A stretch of 64,000 nt of DNA from Lunularia cruciata (GCA_948567375.1 OX419761.1:39248501-39312500); one strand, 5' to 3'; shown: positions 24,893 to 36,760, numbered from the stretch's first letter. The notes: generated from the sequence alone by a model not told the origin. Made by a program: numbers and translations.

Positions 24893-26632
24893 CGGCATCA
24901 CGAAATTGTGGAATCCAATGACCGGTTTCTGTTTATAGATGATGGTCACAGGAAGTTCCTTGTCTCAGGCTCCATTCACTATGCTCGGAGCACAGAAGTG
25001 TGGTCCAAGCTTGTTGAGCTTGCAAAGGAAGGTGGCCTAAACGCGATCAACAAATATGCGTTGTGGAACTGTCACGAACCTGTTCGTGGTCAATACAACT
25101 TCAATGGCAGATATTACATCTTTGAGTTGATGAAAGTTATCAGCGAAGCCGGACCTCTATGTTGACCTGCTTGTCGGACCATAATCTCCGGAGGGTGGCG
25201 ATTTGGGGGCTTTCCCGGAGGATGACTGAATTCCTGGCATCCAGCTCAGGACTGACAACGAGCCCTTCAAGAAGGAGATGAAGAGATGGACGACTTACCT
25301 TGTCCGTAGCCTCCAGGAGCAGAAGCTCGTTCACTCTCAAGGCGGTCCCATCATCATGGGCCAGATCGAAAATGACTTTGGATCATCATGGGCCAGATCG
25401 CTGTGGCCTACGCTGATGCAGGTAAGAAGTACACTACCTGGGCAGCTACAATGGCGAAAGACTTGAACACTTCGGTTCCATGGACCATGTGTACTCAGAC
25501 GGATGCTCCGGACCACATCAGCAACACCTGCAACGGCTTTTAGTGCGATAAGTTCAAGCCAAATGCTCCTCACAATCCCAAAATTTGGACACAGAATTAT
25601 CCCGGATGGTTCCAGTATTGAAGAGAGCCAGCGGCATCACGCCCGCTGCAAGATTTCGCTTGCTCAGCTGCTCGATTCTTCCAAAGTGGAGGATCGTACA
25701 TAAACTATTTCATGTATCTTGGAGGAGCCAACTTCGACCAACCCTAAACCAACTTCTGCTGTGGCGTCACGACGAGCTACAGTGTCAATGCTCCCACCGA
25801 CGAGTATGGCGAAGCCAGACAGCCCATGTTTTCGCACCTGAAGAACCTGCATGCGATTCCAAGAAGTGTGAACTAGCTCTTACAGCTGTCAGGGGAGCCA
25901 TTGAGATCGTCTCCCCAGAAGGATGTGGAGATTCATGTTTGCCAGATAAAACTCAATAACATGGAGCCTATACAAAATCAAAACTCTTTGGGGAAGGACC
26001 TGAAGAACTTGGCTTTGGTGATCGATTTTCGGCCTTTCTGATTAGTGCTGGAGAAGAAGGAGCTCTTGTACCATTTACCGGGAGACAGTTATCGTGGCAC
26101 CTTGGTCGGTGAGCATTCTGCCTGATGGCGAGAACGAGGAGTTCAACACCAGGCACTCGCTAAATATACTGATTCCATTTATCACGGACGAGCTAAGTCA
26201 GAAGAAGTTTGCGGATTGTTGTCCTCCTGGCCCACAAAAGTGGAGATTCATTCCAGAACCTATTGGAACTATTGGACTCACCATGATCAAGGACTTGAGG
26301 GTGATAGTTGAGAAGAAGAAGAACCTCACGGATCTGGATCGGACGTGAGAACGGGCCTGACAACCGACCTCATGGATCTCACGAAATTGAGAACTTAACG
26401 CCGCCATCACCTCCAAGGGGCTCATGGAGCAGTTCAGATGAGGAAGGACAAGACGGAACTACTTGTGTGATGTCACACAATTTGAAGCTACAGAAGAGAA
26501 TAGGCAGCTGAAGAGGCTCATATTCCATGAACAGTGCCAAGATTGCATGTATATCTTTCAGAACGGCAAGAGGCTCGAGCACGCACGAACATCAAATGCT
26601 CATGGCCAATTGCATCCGTTTAGCTGAAACCG
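24893..26632 (+). pseudogene. GH35 beta-galactosidase pseudogene (plant BGAL type)
   Basis: Plant BGAL enzymes are secreted GH35 hydrolases that remove terminal beta-galactosyl residues from cell-wall glycans. Diagnostic blocks appear in order across shifting frames: FLVSGSIHYARST and NCHEPVRGQYNF (24,950-25,105), IQLRTDNEPFKKE (25,238-25,280), GGPIIMGQIENDFG (25,342-25,383), VPWTMCTQTDAPD and NTCNGF (25,480-25,543), WTQNYPGWFQY (25,588-25,620), [20 protein letters not shown] (25,678-25,737), [15 protein letters not shown] (25,766-25,812), VAPWSVSILPDGEN (26,095-26,133), and beta-sandwich CQDCMYIFQNGKRLE. No intron interrupts the blocks, though plant BGAL genes usually have many, so a retrocopy is likely. 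Both catalytic glutamates are altered: acid/base ENEYG is ENDFG, nucleophile WTEN is WTQN. At least five frameshifts and several stops are present. A 19-bp direct repeat lies at about 25,351 and 25,382. Confidence 0.9.
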
Positions 26633-26836
26633 GGTCTAATGCATATTCCAACTCGCTCAGTGACCTCAGGACGTATTCATCCAGGACCATACTTCGAAAA
26701 GCAACCCGGATGCTTGAGGGGAAGGTGACGTTGCAAGGTGGAGGCCTACATCCTGAGGATGAGACTCCCGACGATCTTGATCTCTTCCATGCCGACTGGA
26801 TACACCGAGTAGGATTAAAGGGGAAGAGTATGCAGT

Positions 26837-27403
26837 TTGAGTCACCAGATAACGAAAATTCCGTGGCTTGATCTGAGCACACCACTGTACCCCTCCGAGC
26901 CTGAAGACATTTCGCACAACGTGGTTCTGCCCAAGGGTGAGCCTGAAGACATTGGGTCCAATGCGGTTCTGCCCACGGTGCGGTATAACGAAGGTCTCTA
27001 TCGTGATCACGATCATGGCCAGGGCGAAGTGTTGCATACAAAAGGGACCAACACCTTGGAACATTTTTCAAGACGAGAATTGTCCCTCGTGCCACTAACA
27101 CCAACTGCCCCCTACCATTGGCTCCGTTCAACCATTGTTTTTGTCCCACCTTCGTTTTTGTTAGGCCTTCGGGTTTGTCCACCCATTGTCTACGACCACT
27201 CTCTAGTTTGTTCGCTGGGAACCAAAAGGTCAATTATCCACATCAGCACATACAAGGCTGAAGAATACGACCACTTTCTACTTTGTTCGCTTGGAACCAA
27301 ACGGTCAATTATCAACCTCAGCCACTTGTCCCAAATAACTGATTGCATATCATTTGTCTTTATGGCACTTATCGAGGGTGAGATCAACAACGGGCCATCA
27401 TAA
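26837..27403 (+). CDS. ORF of 188 codons with internal repeats, function unknown
   Basis: This is the longest uninterrupted frame in the CpG-richer island. It contains two in-frame tandem repeats: a 42-bp unit (EPEDISHNVVLPKG, then EPEDIGSNAVLPTV, 26,898-26,981) and a 75-bp unit (27,191 and 27,266, each giving YDH-LVCSLGTKRSII or a close variant). I recognise no domain and no signal peptide. It directly follows the GH35 pseudogene on the same strand and may be chance open frame in duplicated sequence. The antisense frame over 26,592-27,233 is open as well, which weakens the case. Confidence 0.3.
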   Translation: MSHQITKIPWLDLSTPLYPSEPEDISHNVVLPKGEPEDIGSNAVLPTVRYNEGLYRDHDHGQGEVLHTKGTNTLEHFSRRELSLVPLTPTAPYHWLRSTIVFVPPSFLLGLRVCPPIVYDHSLVCSLGTKRSIIHISTYKAEEYDHFLLCSLGTKRSIINLSHLSQITDCISFVFMALIEGEINNGPS

Positions 27404-28365
27404 GTACCCGCTCATTTGTACCAAAGAACCGATTTCAATACCTATTCATCTTTACGGCGCTGAATTGTTCATATGAATGAACAGTTCAATGATTGTGATC
27501 TAAATTCAGAAAGTAAATCAATAAGGGACTCATTAGAGACTTAAATTTCCATCCACTTTGAGAAAATTACATTCTGTCAATATTTCCTTATTAGCTATCG
27601 AGGGGGAGAGCAAAATGAGGAATTGGGTAAGCTTGTGATCAAGAATTGAGTGAGTGAGAACTAGGCTATGCCCAAGGTGACCTTGAGATCACATGGAGTT
27701 GAGAAATGGGGGACTTATTGCTCCACTTAGCATGTCATAACTCAGTGGTTGCAGTTTTTGATGTGGAACTTGGAACTTATCAATCTTCTAATAATTCAGG
27801 AGATTTGGGAGAGTAGGACCATGAATACCTCTGACTTAGAGGGCACATTGTTAGCATAGAAGGTGATACATTGGCATGAGGTCCTTGGGGATGTAATTTC
27901 CACCCTAGGTGCCATGTACCAAGATCAAGATTAGCCTAGACCGAGCAAGGAGATGACAAACCAAGTTCATAGCTTTGTCTAAAAATAAGAAAACCAACAA
28001 CAGACAGAAGGTGAAGAGATATATGATCCAGCAAGGCACATTGTGCAACATAGGTCATGAAGTTGTTTTGATCTATACGAATGACATATGTCCACCTTCT
28101 TTCAATTGTTGCACGAGAACATCTTGTGGATTGGGCAAGGATGTTTCCACCAAGAGGTTAGGAAGCTGGCCAAAGTTTTGTAGATGAGCAAGGGCCTTTC
28201 TCTCTTTGTTCTTGATTCATTTCTACATTGGGATGAAGTTACTAAGGAAGGAGGAGAAGAAAATATTCTTGGCTCACCATTTTCCAATGGGTTATCGTCA
28301 GTCAAGACCCAAGGAGACCAAGAGATACAAAGAAGCACTGCTGAAGTATAGAGAAATAGGTCAAG
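27404..28365. other. Interval without recognised gene
   Basis: The CpG-rich character fades and the sequence becomes retroelement-like. Short frames at 27,975-28,187 and 28,206-28,457 lack recognisable motifs; the second crosses into E2. Confidence 0.5.
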
Positions 28366-30174
28366 GTTCAAGAGAGTTTAGTAGAGCAACACAAGCACTA
28401 CGCCCTTTGTCTATGGCTAGTCTTACTTATGAGACTACTTTTCTCTATGCTCATTGAATCATACGGTAGGATAGAGATTACCACTAGAGGTATTAGATTA
28501 TCAGCCTAAGTAGCCTTTATGACTTGATAGGATGATTTTTGCGTAAGCATTGTGCATTGCTCCTCACCTTTCCTCAAGAGGTTTGTCAGGGATTGTATAT
28601 GAGCATCTTAGAGGTTGTTTTTAGGTAGATGATCCTTCTAGTGGTTTTACCGAGTTATTTCAAGTGACTACAATAGTAGCAAGAGGAGACATTCCTATGT
28701 TTGTTAGTTTGGTGTTAGGTGCTAGTCTACTTCTCATGATGAAGAAGGACATAGGGGGCATCAGACCAATTGCTATTGGGGAGATCTTTTTGCATTTGGT
28801 CAGTTGTACCATTGTCCTTAAACATCATTCTCACTTTTGACAACACCTCAGTCCACATCAGTTTGGAGTAGCTACACTTGGAGGATGTGAGGCTATATCT
28901 CTAGGCATTAGAGCACTCCTAGATATCCATCTAGAGTGGGTCATCCTGTAGGTGGATGTTGAGAATGCTTTTAATAGCATCTTACAAGCATCTATCTTTA
29001 GAGAGCTTAGAAAGGCTAGTGGATCCTTGTCGAGTATTATTTCTTTTGTGTGGTCTTTTTATGGCTCTCCTACTTTGCTTTATTACTAGCACAATTGTTT
29101 ACATGAGGGAGTCATTGTCTTGGAGTCACTGTCTTGGAGTCAATTATTCATACACATCAAGGAGATCCTTTAGAGGGACCCTTATTTGCCATGGCTCACC
29201 TTTGAGCTCTCTTACCTACTACTTTGGCCATGCCAGGTTGTATATTTCCATCCTTGGTAGATGATACATACTTTGTGGGCCATGTACATCAAATTAGGCA
29301 GGTCTTTGACCACTTGACTATCAAGCTACATCTAGTAGGCTTGAGAGTCAAGGTGTCAAAGTGCAAGGCATGGTTCCCTCAAGGTATCCCTTCCCACCTT
29401 GAGTTTCCAAAGAGATATCACATCTATAGATGGACTACATGTTCTTGGAATGCCAATAGGATTCAAGGATTTTGTCACACGCTTCTTAGATGTTGCCCTT
29501 GTAGAGAATGTTCTCCATGTGATGAACCTACATTACTAGGAGATACGTAGGTGACATTTGGTATACTCTCCTCTAGTTTTGATTGTCGACCGACTTACCT
29601 CCTCCGCATAATTCCTCCCTCCTTGACCTTCTTATCACATTTGAGAGCCTTTGATAGGACAATTATAGGAGTCATTGGTGATATTATTGGATCAGGGACA
29701 TATGACTATGTGATAGGGGATTTGGCACATAGACAAACATCTCTACCAATCTTGTGTGGAGGAGTTGGCTTGCTATCTATGGAGGAGGAAACACCTATAG
29801 CATTTTTTGGGTAGTTGAGCTCTCTTGGCACCCTACTTTCCTCTCATTTTGTGGTTGTTGATAGGCCGGTTTTGGAGACTTGTGTGACAGAGGTGGAAGA
29901 GGGATCCTTTTCTCTCCATATATTATTACGGAAGACAAGAGATAGTGTATCTTCATGAGCACACAAGGACCTTTCCATCTTTTGCTTCACTATTGTTAAA
30001 TTAGACTAGAGGTTTACAATCTTCCTTGATGGAGCGATAGTGTCGACATACGCTACATTCTCTCTAAGTTGACTAGTCTATTCCTCATGCTACTAGAGCA
30101 TGTATTTGCTCTTGCTCCAGCAAGGGTGCAAGCTCTTGGATCCTAGCTTGGCCTTGCATTAAGGCACTTTGACT
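28366..30174 (+). mobile_element. E2, second copy of the non-LTR-type element, truncated at both ends
   Basis: Homology to E1 starts at about 28,366-28,372 (E1 about 20,148) and stops at 30,174, where a family B LTR begins. Reverse transcriptase blocks: LLMMKKDIGGIRPIAIGE near 28,730, VDVENAFNSI (28,954-28,983), catalytic FPSLVDDTYF near 29,247-29,276, GLRVKVSKCKAWFPQGIPS and LAHRQTSLPILCGGVGLLS (29,725-29,781). Frames are shifted and stops are present. E1 and E2 are the same family but not identical, so they are probably separate insertions and not a recent duplication. Confidence 0.78.
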
Positions 30175-30865
30175 TGTAACACCCATTTGTGCATGTGTGT
30201 GGTATTGTGATATTTAGCTTGGTATTACAAATATTTGAGAGATATTATTTATATAAAGATAGAGGATTGTTCTACATTAATCATGATTGGCTAAAGTTAG
30301 TCATAGCTAAGATAGTGGGGACCTTACTTTAGAGGCAGTGGAAAAGATGAGCACCATATTTTGGATTTTAATGTGTTGACTTGGTATTATTCCTAGGTGT
30401 TTGGATTTGAGGAAAGATTTGAGAACTCTTAGGCCCGCAAGCCTTTTTGTTTTGGATTCTTCTATAGTCCAAGGATAGCCCATGTGAAAAAATCCTTAAC
30501 TTAGTGGTTTGGTTACGATAAGATCACATGCTTAGTGGAATATGCCCATGTGGATGGATATTCCTCTATACTTTTTGACTTTACTTGAGTTTTAGCCTAG
30601 TAACTTGAGTTTTCATGGTAAATAGTAACTTTAGTGTGTAACTATTTCACAAGTATATAAACAAGGGGTAAGGAGGTACTCATCATCCTTTCATTTGCAA
30701 CTATCTCTCTCTCATTGAGTTCTCTAGTGAGCAATGTCTTGAGTCTTGGAGTGTTAACCTTGGAGGAGTATGATAGAGTTGGGGTTCCTTGGCTTCTTAG
30801 TCCATGGTACACTACCATAATAGCCATTAGAGGTTCATTCTGAGTGAGAGATAGACCGGCTCACA
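30175..30865 (+). repeat. Family B solo LTR (691 bp) at the end of E2
   Basis: Starts TGTAACACCC and ends GACCGGCTCACA. The left flank GACT and right flank GACC agree in three of four bases. E1 shows what should follow on the right, and that sequence is absent, so this LTR may mark a rearrangement and not a simple solo LTR. Confidence 0.9.
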
Positions 30866-31178
30866 GACCATGGCAATCAAACTTCTATCTTTTTGACTGA
30901 CTGACCTATTTTGCTTGGTTATGATGTAGTTGTTCAAACTTGGCGGTCTTTGACTTTAGGTTATTGGTTCACCCAAAGTAGTTAAACATCAACTCATTTG
31001 TTATTGTACATGAATAACCAGAAGCCAAAAGTTTGAGTATTCTTGAATATGAAGGATCATTGATAGGATGGTAAATCACTACATACCATGCCTTATGCTC
31101 TAGAATTGCTGGCATATTTTGGATTTTTCTCATGATTCAACATGTGTTCCTTTTACGGGTCAATACAAGCACAATGTG

Positions 31179-31229
<51 letters not shown>

Positions 31230-32060
31230 TTACTATAAATGTTAAATGGTTAAGAACTTGTATATTGATAATAAATCTATTATAAATTAAGCTCTTTAAA
31301 ATCTTAAAGGTATAAATGTTTAAAGAGAAATTTCCAGAATTATCTAATACATAAATGTATTTTTAACTAATTATAAATATATGATATATTTAACACCCCT
31401 ATTCAATAATTTTTCATTTAGGGTTTCTGTCTTAATATTTAGAAATCAAATAATTTAATATTGAGACTCAAAGCTCTTGGTAGACATCTGTTCTGATTAA
31501 ATATTCTTGATACTAAATTTTCCAATGATATTACAAAATCAATAAACCTAGTTTAGTCATGGAACTTAAAAGTGTCCAAAGAGACAATTGTAGTTTAGTT
31601 CTCATGATAAAACTCAATTATCTTCTTGACTAGGAATTTAATACTACTCATTAATTGGTATAACCAAATAGCCTTTGATTAACACATGCTTAAAAAAACT
31701 TATTTCTGTTTATGTGATGATGAACTATCACCACATATACAAATATGTGTAGAGATAGATCAAGATGTGCTTATGTTATATGTCTTGTCGACATCACTAT
31801 ATTCATAGATTCGGTATGACACATCTGATCTTTTCTATTATAAATGCCATTAACACATCTAAAAGTAATTTTCATGCTATGTTATGTTTGGTAACCAAGT
31901 AGGTCATGTGTTGTAAATGCATACACATGGTGGAGATTAGCTGAATGAGTGTAAAGGATTACCCAATTAATTTAACCCGTTAGTCATTAAGAGTATTGTG
32001 TGATTCTGAAATATCGTAGTTAATCTTTGTTTCCAAACATGTTTAACTTCCAAAAATATT
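30866..32060. other. AT-rich interval with a TA microsatellite
   Basis: No gene is seen. A (TA)n microsatellite spans about 31,187-31,226, preceded by TACA repeats. The right part may be further decayed Ty1/copia sequence. Confidence 0.6.
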
Positions 32061-32290
32061 CAACTTCTTTGATGATGCTCATCTTCAATTATTGACCTCA
32101 ACTTTACTTGATGTACCTCGTAGGTCTATAAGGCTATTTTGAATGATATTATTATCCATGTACAAGGTAATCTAGATACATTTATTCATAGAATACTTTG
32201 TAAACCCAAATGATATTAGGTACTATTGGTATTGAGATACCACTTGTTTGAGGGTTGCTTCAATCCATATACCTTACCTAACAACCTTTG
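32060..32290 (-). pseudogene. Ty1/copia reverse transcriptase scrap
   Basis: On the minus strand YGLKQPSNKWYLNTN (about 32,235-32,275) corresponds to the copia RT motif YGLKQ-R-W. After one frameshift FGFTKYSMNKCI and LYMDNNI follow, matching the GF-x4-D-C and LYVDD blocks of copia RT with the active site altered. Only this short stretch is recognisable. Confidence 0.65.
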
Positions 32291-32449
32291 CACTTAATAG
32301 AATAATTGTATCTAGAATGGTCATCAAATAATATTTCTTGAGTATATAATTCAAGGAAGATATTTTCATGAATTTTATGTTAGGTTGGAATGGCATAAAT
32401 AAGCATATAGAAAGGAAATGGACCATTTATGAAAATATATAAGTATAAT

Positions 32450-32825
32450 TAAGATTTGCATATTTTTTAGGCCAAATTCATCCGTTTAGGCTTCCAAAAT
32501 TGCCTTTAAAGGTTTTTTTTAGGCATATTTTGGTTTCTGCCCTATTAGTAGAAGTACTCTTTTGGTGATACCTCTATCTGATCGACTTAGTCTATCATGT
32601 ATATAATCCTTCCAGATGTTACCAAACCAAATTCACCTCTAGATCATATGTTTAGCTATTAGTTATAAGGTTTCCAAGCATATTTCAATTTCTACCCTAT
32701 TAGTAAAAGTACTCTTTTGGTGATATTTCTATCTAATCTATTTAGTCCACCATATATAACATCCTTCTAGATGGTACCAAACCAAATTTCATCTCTAGAT
32801 CATATGTCTAGCTATTGGTATTACA
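32450..32825 (-). repeat. Partial family C LTR, inverted
   Basis: The reverse complement matches the C1 and solo C LTRs and ends at the canonical tip (GGTATTACA at 32,825). The U5 part is missing on the left. It has two tandem copies of the 156-bp unit (AGCTATT at about 32,654 and 32,810). Confidence 0.8.
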
Positions 32826-33259
32826 ACTTAAATTGAGTTTAATTAAAAAAGAATATTCTTCTTATTATGGACCTTATTCCACTTGGTACGTTGAGAAACT
32901 TCCAAGTAACTCTTTTTTAATGAGAGTCCAACATTTGCAACACCAAAGCTAGTTTGCTTGAATGCTAAAATGGTAGACTTGGCGGTCGAGTTTATATTAG
33001 TAGTTGCTAACGACTACTTAGTGGCGGCCAAACTTCATGTTAGTGCTATTGATCATATTGCAAGACCCACTGTCACTTACACCAAAAGATAGACCATCAA
33101 TGGGACCATTAGGGTTGTAGATCCAAGTTGAGCAGAGTGTTATACCTTTGAACTGCAACTTTGTATAGCTCACTTCTTTGATGTTGAGCCTTTGAGTTCC
33201 AAGCTATGGTGGATAGAGGTCAGCAAGTGTCACCTAGAGTCTCTTAGCTAGAGTGGGTG
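32826..33259. other. Interval without recognised feature
   Basis: No coding motif or repeat family recognised. It does not contain the internal end expected next to the inverted C LTR, so that LTR is not joined to its own element. Confidence 0.5.
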
Positions 33260-34210
33260 TGGCTTGATTATAATGAAATGCACATTGCAGATATATGGAG
33301 TTCAATATTGGGGATCAAGCCTGGCTGTCCACAAGCAACTTCATGTTAGCTTCATAAGCTTAGACCTCATTTTATTGGGTCTTTTCCCATCTTCTATCAA
33401 ATTGGCACAATGGCCTGTGAGCCGGCCTGTCTCTCACTCAGGATGAACCTCTGATGGCTATTATGGTAGCGCACCATGGACTAAGAAGGTTAGTAACCCC
33501 AACTCCATCATACTCCTCCAAGGCTAACACTCCAAGACTCAAGACATTGCTCACTAGAGAACTCAATGAGAGAGAGATAGTTGCAAATGAAAGGATGATG
33601 AGTACCTCCTCACCCCTTGTTTATATACTTGTGAAATAGTTACGTACCAAAGTTACTAATTACCGTAGTAACTCAAGTTACTAGACTAAAAGTCAAGTAA
33701 AGTCAAAAAGTAGAAAGGAATATCCATTCACATGGGCATATTCCCCTAAGCATGTGGTCTTATCTTGACCCAACCACTAAGTCAAGGATTCCTTCACATG
33801 GGCTATCCTTGGAATAAAGAAGAATCCAAAAGAAAAAGGTTTGCGGGCCCAAGAGTTCTCAACTCTTTCCTCAAAGCCAAACACCTAGGAATAATGCCAA
33901 GTCAACACACTAAAATCCAAAATAGTGGTGCTCATCTTTTCTACTTCCTCTAAAGTAAGGTCCACTCTATCTTAGCTATGACTAACTTTAGCTAACCATG
34001 ACTAATATAGAACCATCCTTTATCTCTATAAATAATATCTCTTAAGTACTTGTAATACCAAGCTAAATATCACAATACCACACACATGCACAAATGGGTG
34101 TTACAGGCCTATCACCTCAAGCTACCGCTACACATGAAGATCCATCCAATGTTTCATGTTTCTTTATTATGTAGATATGCACCCCGATCACCCTACTTTC
34201 CTTCCATAAT
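33260..34210 (+). mobile_element. Family C internal fragment (integrase C-terminal region), split by a B LTR
   Basis: The plus-strand sequence matches C1 at about 5,895-6,150: GSSLAVHKQLHV, then LGLFPSSIKLAQW, and after the inserted LTR the HMKIHPMFHVS motif of the gypsy integrase tail. Homology ends near 34,210. C1, which lacks the insertion, shows the uninterrupted site. Confidence 0.75.
33416..34105 (-). repeat. Family B solo LTR (690 bp), inverted, inside a family C fragment
   Basis: Begins TGTGAGCCGG and ends GGGTGTTACA, the reverse complement of the family B LTR. It is flanked on both sides by GGCC (33,412-33,415 and 34,106-34,109), a perfect 4-bp target-site duplication. The homologous empty site is at about 6,034 in C1. 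Confidence 0.95.
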
Positions 34211-34713
34211 GCCCATTGTTGGCAAATTATTGATTTAAGGATTGGTTTTTGATCCAAGTTGAGTGTGATTTGAGTCAAATGTGAATTGATTACATCAAAG
34301 AAGTGAGAGTTAGAGGGAAATTATATGCAAAAACTAAGTGCGTTGGTGGTATCTTCAACCTTGGTGGGATTGCTATTAACTTTGATCATTGTTATTCAAG
34401 GTTTCTTTCAATTGTGTGGATCATGTGTAGAAGCCATACTTGATTTGTTGTAAATTTGATAGTGGGGCAGACGGTGTGTGGAAGTGCTACCTAAATTTTG
34501 CAAGATTGAGTCAATTTGGGCCCATGAAGGTGAAATTAGGGTCAATTTGGTGCAAATTGAGACTAAGATGCAAAAGTGGAGGCCGATTTGAGAACCCATC
34601 CTCTCAAATTAAGGATTTGGGCATTCCCATCCACTTGATTTGGCTCAATTTAATAGTTAATGATGGATTTGGAGGTCAACCAACTATAATCAATGTTTGT
34701 CAAATTGGTAGAG
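34211..34713. other. Interval with repeat-array sequence left of A2
   Basis: No gene. The last 70 bp (GGAGGTCAACCAACTATA, then TGTCAAATTGGTAGAG) belong to the tandem array that continues at 40,265 beyond A2. Confidence 0.55.
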
Positions 34714-35139
34714 TGTAAAAGACCAAGACCGAGGAGAGAAATAAGAGAATAGAAACTCACATTGGGACACTTGAATGTGGGAAAAATCCAAATGCCTAGC
34801 ATGAGCTTTGGCTTTGGTATTTATAGGTAGCATACAAGGCCCTTGAGAAGCTTCTCAAGAAGCTTCCTCGAGCCACTTTCTTAGAGTGCAAGCCAAGTTA
34901 ACCATGAAGCTTCTCAAGAAGCTTCCTTCTAGAAGCCGTCTACTTGGCCTGCAAGCTAAGCTAGTTGGAAACTTCTAGAAGCTTCCTTCTACAAGATACT
35001 TACTTGAGGTGCAAGCTAAGCTAGCCAAGAAGCTTCCAAAGAAGCTTCTTAGATACTTCTGGAATATTCTAGGCTAATTTGTCTTATTTGCTACTTTGTT
35101 AGCCCTACTAACTTTGTCGTTAAACTCCATATTGTTACA
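34714..35139 (-). repeat. 3' LTR of A2 (426 bp)
   Basis: The reverse complement runs from TGTAACAATATGGAG to GGTCTTTTACA. It keeps the GAAGCTTC arrays and the TATA box (TATAAATA on the minus strand, 34,819-34,826). Confidence 0.93.
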
Positions 35140-36760
35140 TATTCCCCCATTGCTAGTTGGTGATGTCATCGTTGCTAGTGAAGCTTCAAACTCTTGGATG
35201 GTTGTCTATGCATTCTAGAGGTGAGAAAGAGATTCCCATGTGGCATCATGAAGTGGATAACCTTTCCAAAGGACCTTGTACTCCGTATGTTGTCGACGGC
35301 CTCATTGAATATGGCGACGTGCAAGGATACGATCAACTTCATACTCCTCATGATCATTGATAGGGAGAGGAGGAGGGGGAAGTTGGACTCGAGAGGAAAA
35401 GGAAGAGGGGTTAGGAAAAAAGGGTTTCAACTTGGAAACATGAAAGACAGGATGGATACGCATATGACAAGGCAAGGCAAGTCGATAAGCAACATGAGAG
35501 ATAATTTGGGTGACATCAAAGGGTCCTATCCAATTAGAGGCAAGTTTATGAACTTGGATATCAAGGGGGAGAGGGAGGTTACTAGAGGATAACATGACTT
35601 TATCACCAACTTCAAAGGTAAGATCACGCGATGGTAATCCGCATATTTTTTTTGATGATTTTGAGCAACAAGGAGGTGAGATTTGGCTTGTTGGAGAGAT
35701 TGGGATATAGTGGTCAAGAAAGTTGAAGTATGAGGAACTTGAGATGGAGGGAGAGTAAGGAGAGAATCTGGAACAAGCAGATCTTGACCAAAAATGAGAA
35801 AGAAAGGAGAAAATATGGTGCTTGCCTGTTTGGAATTGTTGTAGGCAAATTTTGCAACTACAAGACATTCATCTCAATTGGTATGGTGGACATTGACAAA
35901 GGCACGCAACATATCCTCCAATGTATGATTTTCACATTTGGTTTGTCCATTACTTTGAAGATGATAGGCCGTGGATAAAGCAAGCTTGGTGCCGAGTATC
36001 TGGAAGAGTGCTTGCCAAAACTTCTCGATAAATTGAGGGTGCGGTCAAAGATGAGGACATGTGGCATCCCATGATGCTTGAAGACATTGTCGAAGTAGAT
36101 TTGTGCTAAGGTTGGAGCATCCACAATATCACAGGTTGGTGCCAAGTGGATTTGCTTGCTAAGCTTATCCACAAACACCATGATTGTTGTGTGTCCTTGC
36201 TTTGTCTTGGGCAAGGATGTGATGGGATCCAAGCTCACATGCTCCCATCAAGTGGATGGAGTGGCCAGTGGTTGAAGAAGTCCACTCGGCTTCTGGTTGC
36301 TAGCCTTGTTGCGTTGGTAGCTCTCACATAATTGGACAAATTCTCAAACATCTCGTGTCATGTTGGGCCACCACCATCGGCGTTGGAGGGTACCCAAGGT
36401 CTTGTCCACACCCATGTGACCATCTATGGGTAAATCATGAGTTTCTTGAAGGCGCACAAGTCAAAGATCACCTTTGGTTGGAACATAGATCCGGTCCTCA
36501 TGGAATAAAAGGCCCTCCTTGATGGAGAAGGTGTTGTACTCCTTGTTGCATGTTGTAAAGCGACCATGTACCATTTGGAAGAAGGGATCTTGTTGTAGAG
36601 CTAACTGAAACTCATTTTGGACCTTGGAGTCAATTGACACCGTCATAATTGCCGTTGTGATGAGAGGAAGATGCTTCAAACCAGGTTGTTGTGATAAAGC
36701 ATCAAGGATGATGTGGAACCAACCTGGTTTGTACTCAAGTTTGATGTCAAACAATTAGAG
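35140..36760 (-). pseudogene. A2 integrase and chromodomain
   Basis: The minus strand gives the end of RNase H and an integrase with MSLDPITSLPKTKQGHT (first Asp kept), a damaged second Asp motif, and SNGQTKCENH, where the third catalytic Glu is Lys (TTT on the plus strand at 35,937-35,939). The C-terminal region includes the IHPVFHVSKLKPF motif. A chromodomain follows with HEEYEVDRILARRHIQ and KVIWKGYPL-like sequence near 35,240-35,370. Frameshifts around 35,870 and 36,340 break it. Confidence 0.85.

Noticed and set aside
26592-27233. Minus-strand 213-codon open frame
   Set aside because: Its right part overlaps, antisense, the GH35 pseudogene end and the 42-bp repeats; repeats keep frames open in several phases.
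30175-30865. A clean solo-LTR insertion in E2
   Set aside because: The flanks differ (GACT and GACC) and the E sequence does not continue on the right, so a rearrangement is as likely.
31187-31226. TA repeat as a replication origin or matrix attachment site
   Set aside because: A plain dinucleotide microsatellite; nothing else supports a function.
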